In this document: positions 51,757-63,035 of the stretch, piece after piece
Numbering within the stretch: position 1 is the stretch's first letter
Layout of the letters: each line of letters opens with the position of its first letter
Assembly (NCBI RefSeq): GCF_014805625.2
Contig: NW_023998415.1
Coordinates: forward strand, 32,222,270-32,286,269
Origin: Glossina fuscipes
Lineage: Eukaryota; Arthropoda; Insecta; Diptera; Glossinidae
DNA length: 64,000 nucleotides
Reading direction: 5' to 3'
The notes under the pieces: generated by a model
Seen by the model: only the letters and a program-made list of their open reading frames with translations
What the model was told of the DNA's origin: nothing
Databases searched by the model: none
Made by a program: the position numbers and the translations under genes

Positions 51757-52508
51757 CCATGCCTACACTCATATCCGTTATATATACATATATATATATG
51801 CGTATGTATATGTAGGCAGTTACAGTTTATGTTAAAGGTTCACATATTTTTGCCATGTGGTTCCTGCCAATGCTCTCGCTGGTGCTTCTGGTCCTCTTAC
51901 TCCTCCTTCATTACTCAACATACCGTAAGCTTTTTGCTTATTATTGTGTTCGCATACACATGTTTTACGCATTGTTAACTGCGTTTTTTTCTTTGTGTTT
52001 ATTTCTGCTCCTTGGGCTGTTTGCTTGCTTCCTTTTGCTCTGTTCCTTGATTCCCTCATTTTCTCGATATCGCTTTGTTTGTGCGTTATTTTCTTCTTTT
52101 TTTTTTTTTTTTTTTTTTCCTTTTTATGAAAAGGTTTTACATTCACAGATTCTCATTCGCTTGCATAAACATTATTAGTGAACAATATGAAGTCGTTCTT
52201 GCGTGTTACTGTTTGTAAGCATTAGGCGCATATACACGCAGGTATACGTACATATGTACGTATGTATGTATGTATGTATGTATACTCGCTTGCTTGCATG
52301 CAGGCATGTGTATAAATGCAACAATTTAAAATACAATTCATTTTTTTTTCTTGTGTGTTCCTTTTTTGTTGTTTTTTTTTTCGTCGAGCTTATGCGTTTG
52401 CCTATGCTTTGCATACGTTAATCATTTGCCTTAATCAGTTTATGTTACTAATTATTTGCACAAAACATGTTGAAAATGTGTACTCCGCACATTTCCCTGC
52501 ATGGATAC

Positions 52509-52543
<35 letters not shown>

Positions 52544-53019
52544 AATGCACACAAACACACATTTAAATTGAGCGTAATTTATGTACCATAGTACATCGAC
52601 TATCGACTAATTAGAGTGCGATGCGCTTATATTCATTCATTCAGCTCACAACTCACATCTCACAACTCACAACTGAAAGTTAATAATGCATTTTGTTTGA
52701 AATTTTGAATATATATTTGGCTGCAGTTATATGAAACCACGCTTGTAACTCAATTAAGTGAAATCGAAATTTTTTTCCAGTTGAACTAATTGGAGAGAAA
52801 TGTTGCGGTTTTCCTTTTGTAAACAAGGATCGAGGAGAACGTTATTTTTATGTATTTAATTTTTTTTGTTTTTTTTGTTTTTTTCTTTTTTTCTGCTAAG
52901 CGAACGTTTAACAATAAAATTTTTGAATTTTTGAATCGATCATTTAAAACAAACTAATAGTAGCCATTAATAAATAAATAAACAATTAATAAATAAAATT
53001 AGGAAGCATAGTAACCTCC

Positions 53020-53370
53020 GGCCTACTAAAGCTGCCACAATACCCAGAAGACGGATTAGGAACTAAAGGAATAAAATTCGACTAGAGATTGCGCTGTTAT
53101 ATTGTTGTTGTTAAAGAGCAATTACACAACACCATTAGCATAGGAAAAACACAATTTTCTCTATATATATATACTATTATGAGAGCAAATACCTGATGCT
53201 GATGATTAACTGCTGGTTAATTCCAAAAATGTTGAGTGTTTAAATTTCAAAAGTATTTACATTCAAAAGCAGTTCATTGGCAAGTCTTTACAGCGTCCAA
53301 ATTTTTCCTAAAAATTTATCTTCACTAGGCATTCAGTTTGACAACACATTATGTTCATTTAACAATCGAA
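53020..53370 (+). repeat. Direct duplication, copy 1 (351 bp)
   Basis: About 92% identical by hand alignment to 53451-53801 (about 27 differences), same length, separated by 80 bp. It begins GGCCTACTAAAGCTGCC and ends AACAATCGAA. A coding-like frame runs GLLKLPQYPEDGLGTKGIKFD-like to a TAG at the left end; the rest is AT-rich and resembles a 3' UTR. Confidence 0.9.
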
Positions 53371-53396
53371 TCATTTTATTAAGGCGCTTAAATAAA

Positions 53397-53516
53397 ATGA
53401 ATTTAAGGATGGGAAGGCAGGAGGAATCGGATCGATATTTCATGTACATTGGCCTACTAAAGCTGCCACAATATACGCAAGACGGATTCGGAGCTAAAGG
53501 ACTAAAATTCGACTAG
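53397..53516 (+). other. Coding-like C-terminal segment overlapping duplication copy 2
   Basis: The frame reads MNLRMGRQEESDRYFMYIG and then the duplicated LLKLPQY segment, ending GLKFD and TAG. The composition is protein-like, but it has no known domain and no upstream exon was found. It could be the tail of an unrecognised gene, or a transposon remnant. Confidence 0.22.
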
Positions 53517-53801
53517 AGATTGCGCTGTTATATTGTTGTTGTTAAAGAGCAATTACATAACACCGTTAGCAAAGGAAAAACACAATTTTTTTTACTTGTA
53601 TATACTATTATGAGAGCAATTACCTGATATTGATGATTAACTGCTGGTTAATTCCAAAAATGTTGAGTGTTTAAATTAAAAAAATATTTACATTCAAAAG
53701 CAGTTCATTGGCAAGTCTTTACAGCGTCCAAATTTTACCCAAAAATTTATCTTCACTAGGCATTCAGGTTGACGACACATTATGTTCATTTAACAATCGA
53801 A
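53451..53801 (+). repeat. Direct duplication, copy 2 (351 bp)
   Basis: Partner of 53020-53370. The coding-like end differs from copy 1 at several amino acids (PE to TQ, L to F, T to A, I to L), with few silent changes, which argues against strong protein constraint. The frame that enters it spans 53277-53516. Confidence 0.9.
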
Positions 53802-54128
53802 AAGTGAGTTGAAAAAGTTGTGCTCGTTTATCTTAGAAATGATACGCGGCACTTATTATCTCTGAATGCTATTTTTAGCTAACACATTCACAGTTATATA
53901 AGCGACAATTATAAAAATTTGAAGTTTATAGCAGAATCTTTGTGGCAATAAAACGAAGTGATAGACTGACATGGATAAATTGAGTGCAAATTTTTGCATT
54001 GATTTGGTATATATTTGCAGTGTACAGTTACTGAGTAAATGAAACCACTTAATGACTTTTCATCGGAAATCACACAAAGCACACAATTGTCTCTACTCAG
54101 TACGATATGAGAAAACTGTCACCGCTTT

Positions 54129-54177
54129 ATATCATATCATATCATATCATATCATATCATATCATATTATATGCTTA
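54129..54177. repeat. (ATATC)n microsatellite
   Basis: Nine or so pentamers, the last one mutated to ATATT. Confidence 0.93.
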
Positions 54178-56645
54178 ACACAGAGGCGTCAACTATAATA
54201 ATTTTCACAGAGCGATAAATAAAAAATCCTCTGCAATATGTATTTCATATATCGTTCCTGAAACGACCGCAATGAAATTTTTACTCTACGATTGTTCGAA
54301 AATCATTTAAATATATCTTTTAATTATTAGGATTACCTTTGAATATATTTATTAGTTTAGCCAAATGCTGAATTATGCTTTATGCTTTAAGCATCTTAAT
54401 GTATATATATATGCTATTGTGTTTAAAAAAGTTTCTTCTTCGATGACGGTGTACTGTGGTGAAGTAGAAATTTCTTCCAGCAAGCCAAACTATCCGAAAC
54501 GTGTATTTGAGCCTTGCTCAACCGTTTATGTGAAGCTGTGTAGCACGGGCCATGAACTGTTGATTAACTGATAGTACATTCCTTGGCAATTTGTTGAAGC
54601 ACACTTCATATAGTTTCACAATCGCAAGATTCTCTTGCTTTAGCAACGTGTTTAACTTTTGACGTTTTCCGAAATTTCGAAAAAGCACTTTGCGGGCGTG
54701 GTTTTGATTCAATTGACATTGAAGAGATAAAGCTAGGACTCAATGAGATGATTGTAAACGAACATAGTTTATTAGTCAGTGAAGGCGTCTGCATGAAATT
54801 CGATTGACAAAAATCACAGACAGGATACTTCCTATCAAATCCTAAAACTATTTAAATTAAAATTTTATATTATTTTGTGAGCATCTTTCAGTTCAGTTTT
54901 GTTAACTTTATTTGTCTATCAGTTTTTTTTTTTTTTTTTTTTTTGCGCTCTCGTCAAGCTAAGCTCGTGAATTGTGTCGAATCAGCAAAAAGGAAGCCCC
55001 CGTTAATTTAATGTTTTAGGTTAAACTTCGATTTTGAAATCACTGAATAGAATGGAATTTTCTTCTTTTTTTTTTAAAGTTCCACGATAGAATTTGAAAT
55101 TCAAACTTATCTAACAAATGCTACGATTAACAATTGCCGGGAAAGTCTAAATAAATGGAGGGAGTATGCAAGTGGTTCGAGCAAAATATAATCAAAATTC
55201 TCTCTCACTCTAAATCTTTTCTATCGGATTCGTTTTTTTTTTTTTTCTCTTTTTTGCATACGATGGTAGTAGCGTCAGCAACATCCGTGAGTGTGTGCCT
55301 GCAGTTTCACGGTTCAATTTGCATTTTGCAGAGAAATGGGTAAAACGTACTTTATTGTTTTCTGCGATTTCGGTTTTCCACGACAAAATAAAGATATTCT
55401 GGCAAAATTGCCAACTGACGTACGATATAGATACAAATGTTTACAAAAATCGCAAAAAAGCCGTAGACGATAATCTATTTATGGCTGTTGGATGCTTTCG
55501 CAGATCTATCGCTGATAATGAAAATGTAGAATTGCCTGAAAGGCATTGTAGTTCTCAATGTGAAAATAAGCATAAGAGACAGTTCGTTGAAAGAAAAAAA
55601 AAAAAAAAAAAAAAAAAAAACTCCCATAGCGAAGACATTTTTATTGACTCTCTCTGAACAACAAATAATGAATTTAATGAATTTAAAAAAAAAAACCTTC
55701 TTCCGCATGAAATGCCATCCAAGAGTAGTCAGATCAATGGAAATCAAAATTTGCAGCATCACTTTACCTAAGGTGGGCGGTGAGATACACTACTGCAATT
55801 AAATAAAAATACACTTTTATATATGTCATCTAGTGCTTGGAACTCGCCTTTTGTTTAGGCAGTGACTACCCTAAAATAGAATGTCGTACTTTTTGCAACA
55901 CATACTTTTCGAACATCTAATTATTTTTTTGATCTGTTCATGTCTCTTAAATTTAGTTTAGTCTATATTTAATTACAGCTACTTACAGATCGACCTATGA
56001 ATGTATTATGCTTATATATAATCATTACTGTTTCCTTATATGTATTGCGACTGTCCGTTTAATTTATAATAGTTGCAATTTTTCTGTCGAGTTTTCGACC
56101 ACAGCGCAATTACGTGTAATATTTATTTATCAATTGTACGTTTCTTATATAACGATGTATTATATATTGGTATACATAATGCGTCCTTTACGTTCTGCAA
56201 CGTTATGAAATAAATATTCGTAAAGTAGAGTTTTAGATAAAAGAGGAAGGAATACGTATACGGATGCTTCACATGCCAAATCGATTAACTTTATAAAACA
56301 AGAAATTGCGAAAAATGCTAAAATATTATAAATAAATTACTTATTATTATTCAGTGGCCAAAACGTCATTTCGTCATTTAGTCGTGTTAATACTTATTAT
56401 TAAAGAAATTCGTTTTGAAGATGTACAGCTAGAAGCTAATGAAGTGCATTGATATTAAAATTGAATAAAATTGCAAAAAATGGATTTAATCGATTTGATA
56501 AGTGAAGCGTCCATATATTGAAATTAAATTCATTTATATGTACATTGAATAGACAAAATAATATGAACACCGCGCATATCCACAATGTTTATAGGTTGAT
56601 AGAGTGTTTGAATAGTTTCCAATGGTATGTTACTGCATTTTTGTA

Positions 56646-56975
56646 TCAAAATTTTCCTATGTCACTTTCGCCGTGTTTGCTGGCCTCCGTTTTAGGCTCT
56701 TTGTCAGTTAACTGTAGATTTCGCCCATTATTCCTCTTCGTCGATAATCTTCGCCCACGATTTGTGTATGCTGTTATTACCGAGGATACTATCGCTCGTG
56801 CAAGCTTGAACAGTTCAGCTGTCTTCGTAACAAACGCTTCTGCTAACGAAGTACTCTTACACCGATCACTGGTTTCAATCGCCGTAGAACAAACCGTGTA
56901 ATATGCTGAAATATGACCGGCCAGATTTTGCGCGTACACTGTGCAATACCTATGCGTTGCATTATTTACACGCAA
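56646..56975 (-). other. Open on both strands; compositional island of unknown nature
   Basis: The minus-strand frame of 109 codons ends at 56646. The plus-strand frame (56518-56901) overlaps it. The stretch is richer in GC and of higher complexity than its neighbours. The minus frame reads protein-like (segments STSLAEAFVTKTAELFKLAR and RLSTKRNNGRNLQLTDKEP), but has no domain I recognise. Could be an exon, a regulatory island or a fragment of a mobile element. Confidence 0.25.
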
Positions 56976-57911
56976 GCATTGTTGCTAACATGCATGATAA
57001 GGTGGTATTGTATTGTGTAGCGCTTATATTATTTTGTCCGTTACCAGTATATGTATGTAAACTTTTTATGCTTGACTTCTGATCATCTGAAAATTTGTGC
57101 AATTGGTGTTGTTGTAATTAACTCTCGTAATTAAATATTGAATAAAAAAGGCTGCGGCTTAGTTTCAAAATCCTTTTTAATCTACGTTTAATGACCGCAT
57201 TGTAACAAAGCGCCGAAAATTACAACAATTTTCTTTCAGTGTAACAAGCTGCCTGCCTTATGAACTGTTTCTAAGTAAACTGTTTCTTAGGCAAAGTGCA
57301 TTCATTCATGACTTAGTCGTAACTTCCTTATTTGCATTTCTTTGATTTTTATTAGTCAGTTATTCACCCGTATCTTCTGTGTTTACATTACTCAATAGAG
57401 TGTGTATGGATGGATATTTGCGTAAAAGCTCGCAAACACCTTCGTTACACGTGAAATAATAATTTGTAAATAAATGTTGTGTTTCGTTTACATATTGCTG
57501 TTGCTATTCTTGCTTCTTCTAATTAGTAAAAACGTAAACAAAACAAGAGGACCTGTCACTCAAGCATTCATAAAGACTTAGCTTTCCAATGTAACAAATT
57601 GGCATAAGAAAACTGTGTCAAAAGGAGAACAAACAGTTTAGGAACAAAAACAAAAAAAAAGAAAAAAAAACATGAGAAAAAAAAGAAGAGAAATAGGGAG
57701 TAAATAAATGATTGCGCAAGTTTAAGAGAGAGTTGTCCCATACATTTGGATAGCGAAGAGTGATATAATAAAGCTATTGGTACAATGACTGGATATGGAA
57801 TGAAACAATATAGTGGTAAATTTTCTCAATATGCAACAGTGTTTCAAGTCATGGCACATTACTGCCGTTGCAATCTCTCTATCCATCACTCTCTCTGCAC
57901 GTTTACGCTCA

Positions 57912-57942
57912 CACTCTCTCTCTCTCTCTCTCTCTCTCTCTT
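57912..57942. repeat. (CT)n microsatellite
   Basis: About 14 CT units; generates Ser-Leu repeat frames. Confidence 0.93.
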
Positions 57943-58365
57943 TATTAATAATTATGATTATTGCCGTTAATGATTTTTGCGGTCATTATCCTTATTTCGC
58001 ATTTGTTTTATTTTGCACACAGTCCTCCTACAATATCAATTCCGTTGTGTTTCTTTCATATTGGTCAACTTAGTAATGACGATGACAATCATAGGAACCA
58101 TGCTTGAGCGCAATAATGATGATGATAATGATGATAATGACGGAAATGATGCTTACACAACAAATACATAATAATTTTAATGGCCCCTATGATACCGTTA
58201 TTTAAGATATACTTGCTCCTACAGTTTCTCAGGCTTTTCATTTGTTGTATACACGAGTGTATAGGTATACATGAATGCCATCTACCACTTTGTTCTTTCG
58301 TAGGGGCACAAAAAACATCGTATTTGTGCATGCATGTCTCTATATGTATATGTATATGTATTTGC

Positions 58366-58432
58366 CTATATATATATAGATATATATATATATATATATA
58401 TATATATGACATGTATATATATATATATAGGC
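58366..58432. repeat. (TA)n/(GATA) compound microsatellite
   Basis: TA blocks with GATATA and GACATGTATA interruptions; generates Tyr-Ile frames on both strands. Confidence 0.9.
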
Positions 58433-58825
58433 ATGTATGTGTATGTGTGTCTTTGCCTAGTTGGTTGCTGTTCGTTTTAGTCTCAATTCTCGTATCAAGT
58501 TTAGTTGTCAGTTTATCTTAAACGGCTGCAGTTGTACGATACGCTGCTATACGTTGCAAGTTTTCAAACGTTGTACCCGCATCAAATGTGGAACATTATT
58601 AGAACAATATTTCGTTAGCCTGGCGTTATATTTTTATTTTTTCTGTCTTTCAATAAAAAGCAGAAAGGAATAACATTGTCTACGTGTATTAGGAAGACTT
58701 GTTTCTTTATACATTTTGTATAAATGTGAGCGAGAATATAACGAAGTAAACTTTTTTAAGAAAAAAAAAAATAAAAAATATATAATAATAATAAATAAAT
58801 AAATAAATAAAAAAAGGGAATATAC

Positions 58826-58858
<33 letters not shown>

Positions 58859-58972
58859 ATACAAAAGTGTGCGATATGAGAAAATTATATATATTTTACA
58901 GTATAATGTATATGTAATCACTCGAATCATTTTATTGTGTTGGTGCACAATAGCTGGCTCGACATATAAGGT

Positions 58973-59230
58973 CAGATTTTCCCTTTTATCCTAACGGTAA
59001 CAAAAGTTCTAATGCGAGTTGTTAAAGTGCAAACATAATAAGTGAAGATTTGTTTATTTATCGTATAAAATTAAATGTTTTAAAAAGTGATTCAATACAA
59101 TTTAAACTAATCGCATTGCGGTTATTGTGCTGGATATACAAATCAAAAAATACTATATCTAAAAAATATTTTTTTAACTAATTTTCAATTCACATCTAAA
59201 GTGTATTAGTGAAAATTTACAAAAAAAGAG
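58973..59230 (+). other. Possible 5' UTR exon with strong splice donor
   Basis: The region is rich in AAGTG, GTGAAA and GTGCAAA words common in fly 5' leaders and ends GAG|GTGAGT (59228-59232), a strong donor. A fair acceptor (TTTCTTTTTCTTTAG) follows at 59416-59430, giving an intron of 200 nt. An initiator-like TCAGATT sits at about 58973. No coding exon was found downstream, so this is suggestive only. Confidence 0.28.
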
Positions 59231-62200
59231 GTGAGTTTTGTTTATTTATTTTTAGATTTGTTTCGAATTTAAATGCTTTTAATTTAATTTTTCTTATTTT
59301 TATTATTGCTAAAACACAAAATATATTAAGGCGTTTTTTTTTTGTTTTTGTTTTTTTTTTTTGCGTAAGAGGTAATATAGGCACTATAGGTTCTTCTAGC
59401 CCAGGATGATAACGATTTCTTTTTCTTTAGCACATCCATGGCATAAGTAGAACTTGACCATTTAGATAGATCGCAACTGTACCCGGTTTTCCTCACCGCT
59501 ACTTAAAGCGTTTTGTAGACATTTTGTACAAAAAAAAAAAAAATAAATAAATAAATAAAATAATAAGTCTGCCCTATGAACTAAAGTAAAATACTGCTTT
59601 TCATTGAGCCATTCATCTAAATGAATTTTTTGTTTCTCATATATAAAGCAAATGCTTGTTGTTAAGTTATCTAGCGCTGCAGTGGAAGGTTTTATCTCAC
59701 ATAGCTAACTGGCTCGTATTAAACAGAATGAATTCCATATGTCGTTTATGAATTTGCATAGTAGAGAATAATTTTGTTTTGAATTGACCGAAACTAAGCA
59801 CTACGCTCTAAGTAAAAGTTATAGCTATCGAGATGCCTATTGTCAATGACGTTCGCAATGAAGATTCACAAGCACATTGTGTTTCATAAAATAGCGTAGT
59901 ATTGTATGTATAATAATGCGAGTATTTGCAAGAGGCTTTTGTGACTGTTGCAACTGTTGCCGCATTTACATTAATCGTACGAAACTGTTTGTTATACATT
60001 GTCGTTAGAGAACATGTACAGCAATCACTTGTTTTTTTTGAAAGATTTATCCGACGGCGGCTTACAACATTTGTATACTATTTATAAGTCTATGATTTTA
60101 GTACTTTTTAAGCGAGGTCTTTTATTTTTACACCAATCACCTCGTCTGTCTATCCATCTTTCCGTGTGTGCTATCGTCAATTTATCCAATCATTCGTCTA
60201 TTTGTATATGTGTCTATGCATCAACTCGTGCATATCCATTAATTCTATCTATCGTTCGTCCATCTACTCGTCTATTCCAATGTTTCTTCAACCATTTAAT
60301 ACATTGGCTGCCTGCTTACATGTTCTATTGTCTGTTCGTCTGGTCATTCGTTCATCCATCTGTCTACGCTTTCAATTGTTCACGTGTCAATCTACTCTTA
60401 TGTCATACTTTACCCTTTTATTATTGCATCTACCCGCTCGTTCTCGACAAGACTGTTTATCGTTGTTTTCTTCCAATCGTCTCTCCATCTGTCCACCTTT
60501 CCGTCCAAGTCAATACTTCTTTCATTCATTCTATCCGTTTATTTACTCGTTAACCAGATCTCCATGGAGCCTATTCGACTGTACGGCCATCTCTTCGTTT
60601 ATTTTTTCTCGAAATTTTAAAATAGTATAAATTTCATGTTTCATATAATTTCTTTTTTGATTCATTTATCCTTAGATGAATTATATTTACATATTTAACT
60701 AAATTAAAAAAAAAAAACAAGGACAATATTATAAATTGCTTAAAGTATTGTTATCAATACCTTAGAAATTTAAATAAATTATAAATTTTCCGTTGCTGTT
60801 GCAAGAATAATGCATATTTACTATGCATATACGCAAGATAAATATTGAATAATTTCATTAGTTTTTCCTTTCTTCATAGCTACTAATCCATATTTGTAGA
60901 GACAATGTGGCGTATAAGCGACATAAGAGTAAATATAACAATTATACGAATGCGCCTTCGACCGGGAAATTGTTATTTAGTCTGTGTAAAATTTAGCCCA
61001 TTAAATGCGAAAATTCGCGATTTTGAGGCAATTTGCAAAATAAAGTTAAACGCGAAGCATACACGAACTCGTTAATTGAAATTGAAAAAAATTTGCAAAT
61101 TATCAGCAAATACGTTTTACGTGTACGCGGTTTAATATTTAATTTAAATTTACTTACGAAAATTATACAATTACTTTTTCTACTTAATTCAATTGAAGTG
61201 TCTATGAATATGTTTAACAGTAATTAGTTCGAGTCTGGTATTTTGATATCACATTTTTATAGACTTTCGATTTTCATTCATTTCAATTTATTAATTTAAT
61301 AAAGGATTGCAAAGGGTTTAGAAATATTAATTTAAGAAAATACTCGGGCAAAGGCTTTATATTAATTTTGTCAAGTCATTTGTGATGTCCTGAAATACGC
61401 AGCGAAGACTGAACGATATATATATATATATATATATATTGTGACATGAAACTGTAGTTTGCGATTTTGCATTTTTATTTAATTAGTTCCCTTTGATATT
61501 AAGTTCGTACCAATGAATTTTGGTTCGTAAGATACCGTAGGTTTAGGGATCAATAGATCATTTAGAGGAACTTACATTTACAACGTTTCAATCCTCGCTC
61601 TGCTCTTATACCATTACGAATATTGCAGTAAAATTTTCTTGACTCGATTCTCTCGACTATCTCACAACTCACTTTTTGACTCATCTGCCTACTGCACATG
61701 TTCCGCTTATATAGCCCTTAACCAGTTACCTGTACCTGGTTTCTTTGTGACATTTTCGTGTTAGTCCTTAGTAGAGCGTCCTACAAGGATATTTGGTTAT
61801 ACCATTTTCTGAGATTCTTCACTTCTTCGAAAATCGATGGGTTTCCATGCAAGCACATATCATCAACTGTGGGATTTACATAAAAAGGAAAAGAATAAAG
61901 AATGCGATTTAGTGGTGTTTGTCCATAATCCAGCTCTTTCTTCTACCCACAGGGTACAGGTACAGGATATTGCTGCGCTAAATTAAAAACTTCCATTATC
62001 ATTATAAACTATTCGACTGAGGCGTTTAAAGCACAGCTTTTTTTTGTTTCAGCATTGATTCTTTCAAGTTAAAGTGCCAAAAATTGAATTTGCTGGAAAC
62101 GTTTAGTGCGACGAAGTGGTGACGTGTGATGAAGAAATGATAATTTCACACCAAGAAAACCCAATACCAATCAACCGAACCTTTAACATTGACGATGAAA

Positions 62201-62996
62201 CCGAATTTCAACGGTGTTTCTATTTGAGACTGTCAGCTGTCTGTTGAGACTGTTAACTGATGGTCAAATCTAAAGATATTATGACTATGTAAAGCTAAAG
62301 AGAGCAGGAACACATGTGACTGAAAGCATTAAATTGGAACGTGCTAGTCGTTTCGTCATATTTACGAGATATTGTATGTTCCGATTAACAATTGTTCCCG
62401 TGAATCATTTGTAGATAAAAATACAATTCCATGGCGACGTCCAAATTGTTGATGGTTTCGTGGTTGGCCTCAAATAGACAACCTTCATTTCAATATGGAA
62501 ATCATATCGTGTTTGAAAAATGCCAAAACTGCTAACTCTAATGGTGCATAACAATTGCAATAAAATATTTTTTCTTGTTCTTTTTTTATTTTGTAATTTT
62601 TTTATTATTTTATTTCATAGAAGCAAATATATATATATATGTTCGAGTTTATCTTATTTTGTAGTTTCTGAATTAAATAATGAAAATTGTTGAGAGTTTT
62701 AAAGCCTGCATTGCAATACTGAAAATTATATAACTTGGAAATTCGAAGAGAGGTCAATATGAAGTTCAGCCTAAATCTCTACATAAAAATCGTCTTTTTT
62801 TCTTTCAATTTAATTTTTCAATTAACATTCTATTACAAAGTTATCATTTAATATTTTCATAATAAATTTTACTCTCTAGTCTTTGACGATTATTCATTTT
62901 TTTTCTCTTTTAATTATCTAAAAAGCTATCATTTTCTGGAATTTTGCATTCAGATGATGGGAGAAATCAATCCGTTCAAGTTACTTACATATTATA

Positions 62997-63035
<39 letters not shown>

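Larger units (their letters stand above)
48681..53019. other. Repeat-rich stretch with two coding-like minus-strand frames
   Basis: Mostly AT-rich DNA with several microsatellites: (TA)n 49363-49393, (CA)n/(TA)n near 49490-49550, (GTAT)n 50005-50040, (TA)n 50311-50348, (GTAT)n near 52256-52283, and (TA)n 52511-52540. Two minus-strand frames near 50.7 and 51.5 kb are listed separately. Nothing else is supported. Confidence 0.5.
53802..58972. other. Gene-poor stretch
   Basis: Contains an (ATATC)n tract, a possible reverse-strand DINE-1-like relic near 54650-54720 (GGGCGTGGTTTTG), poly(A) at 55594-55620, a two-strand open island at 56646-56975 (listed separately), (CT)n at 57912-57942, and (TA)n near 58366-58432. 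No supported gene. Confidence 0.5.

Noticed and set aside
59999..60553. 184-codon plus-strand frame
   Set aside because: It lies mostly in a pyrimidine-rich degenerate repeat that is open in more than one frame. No domain and no splice context.
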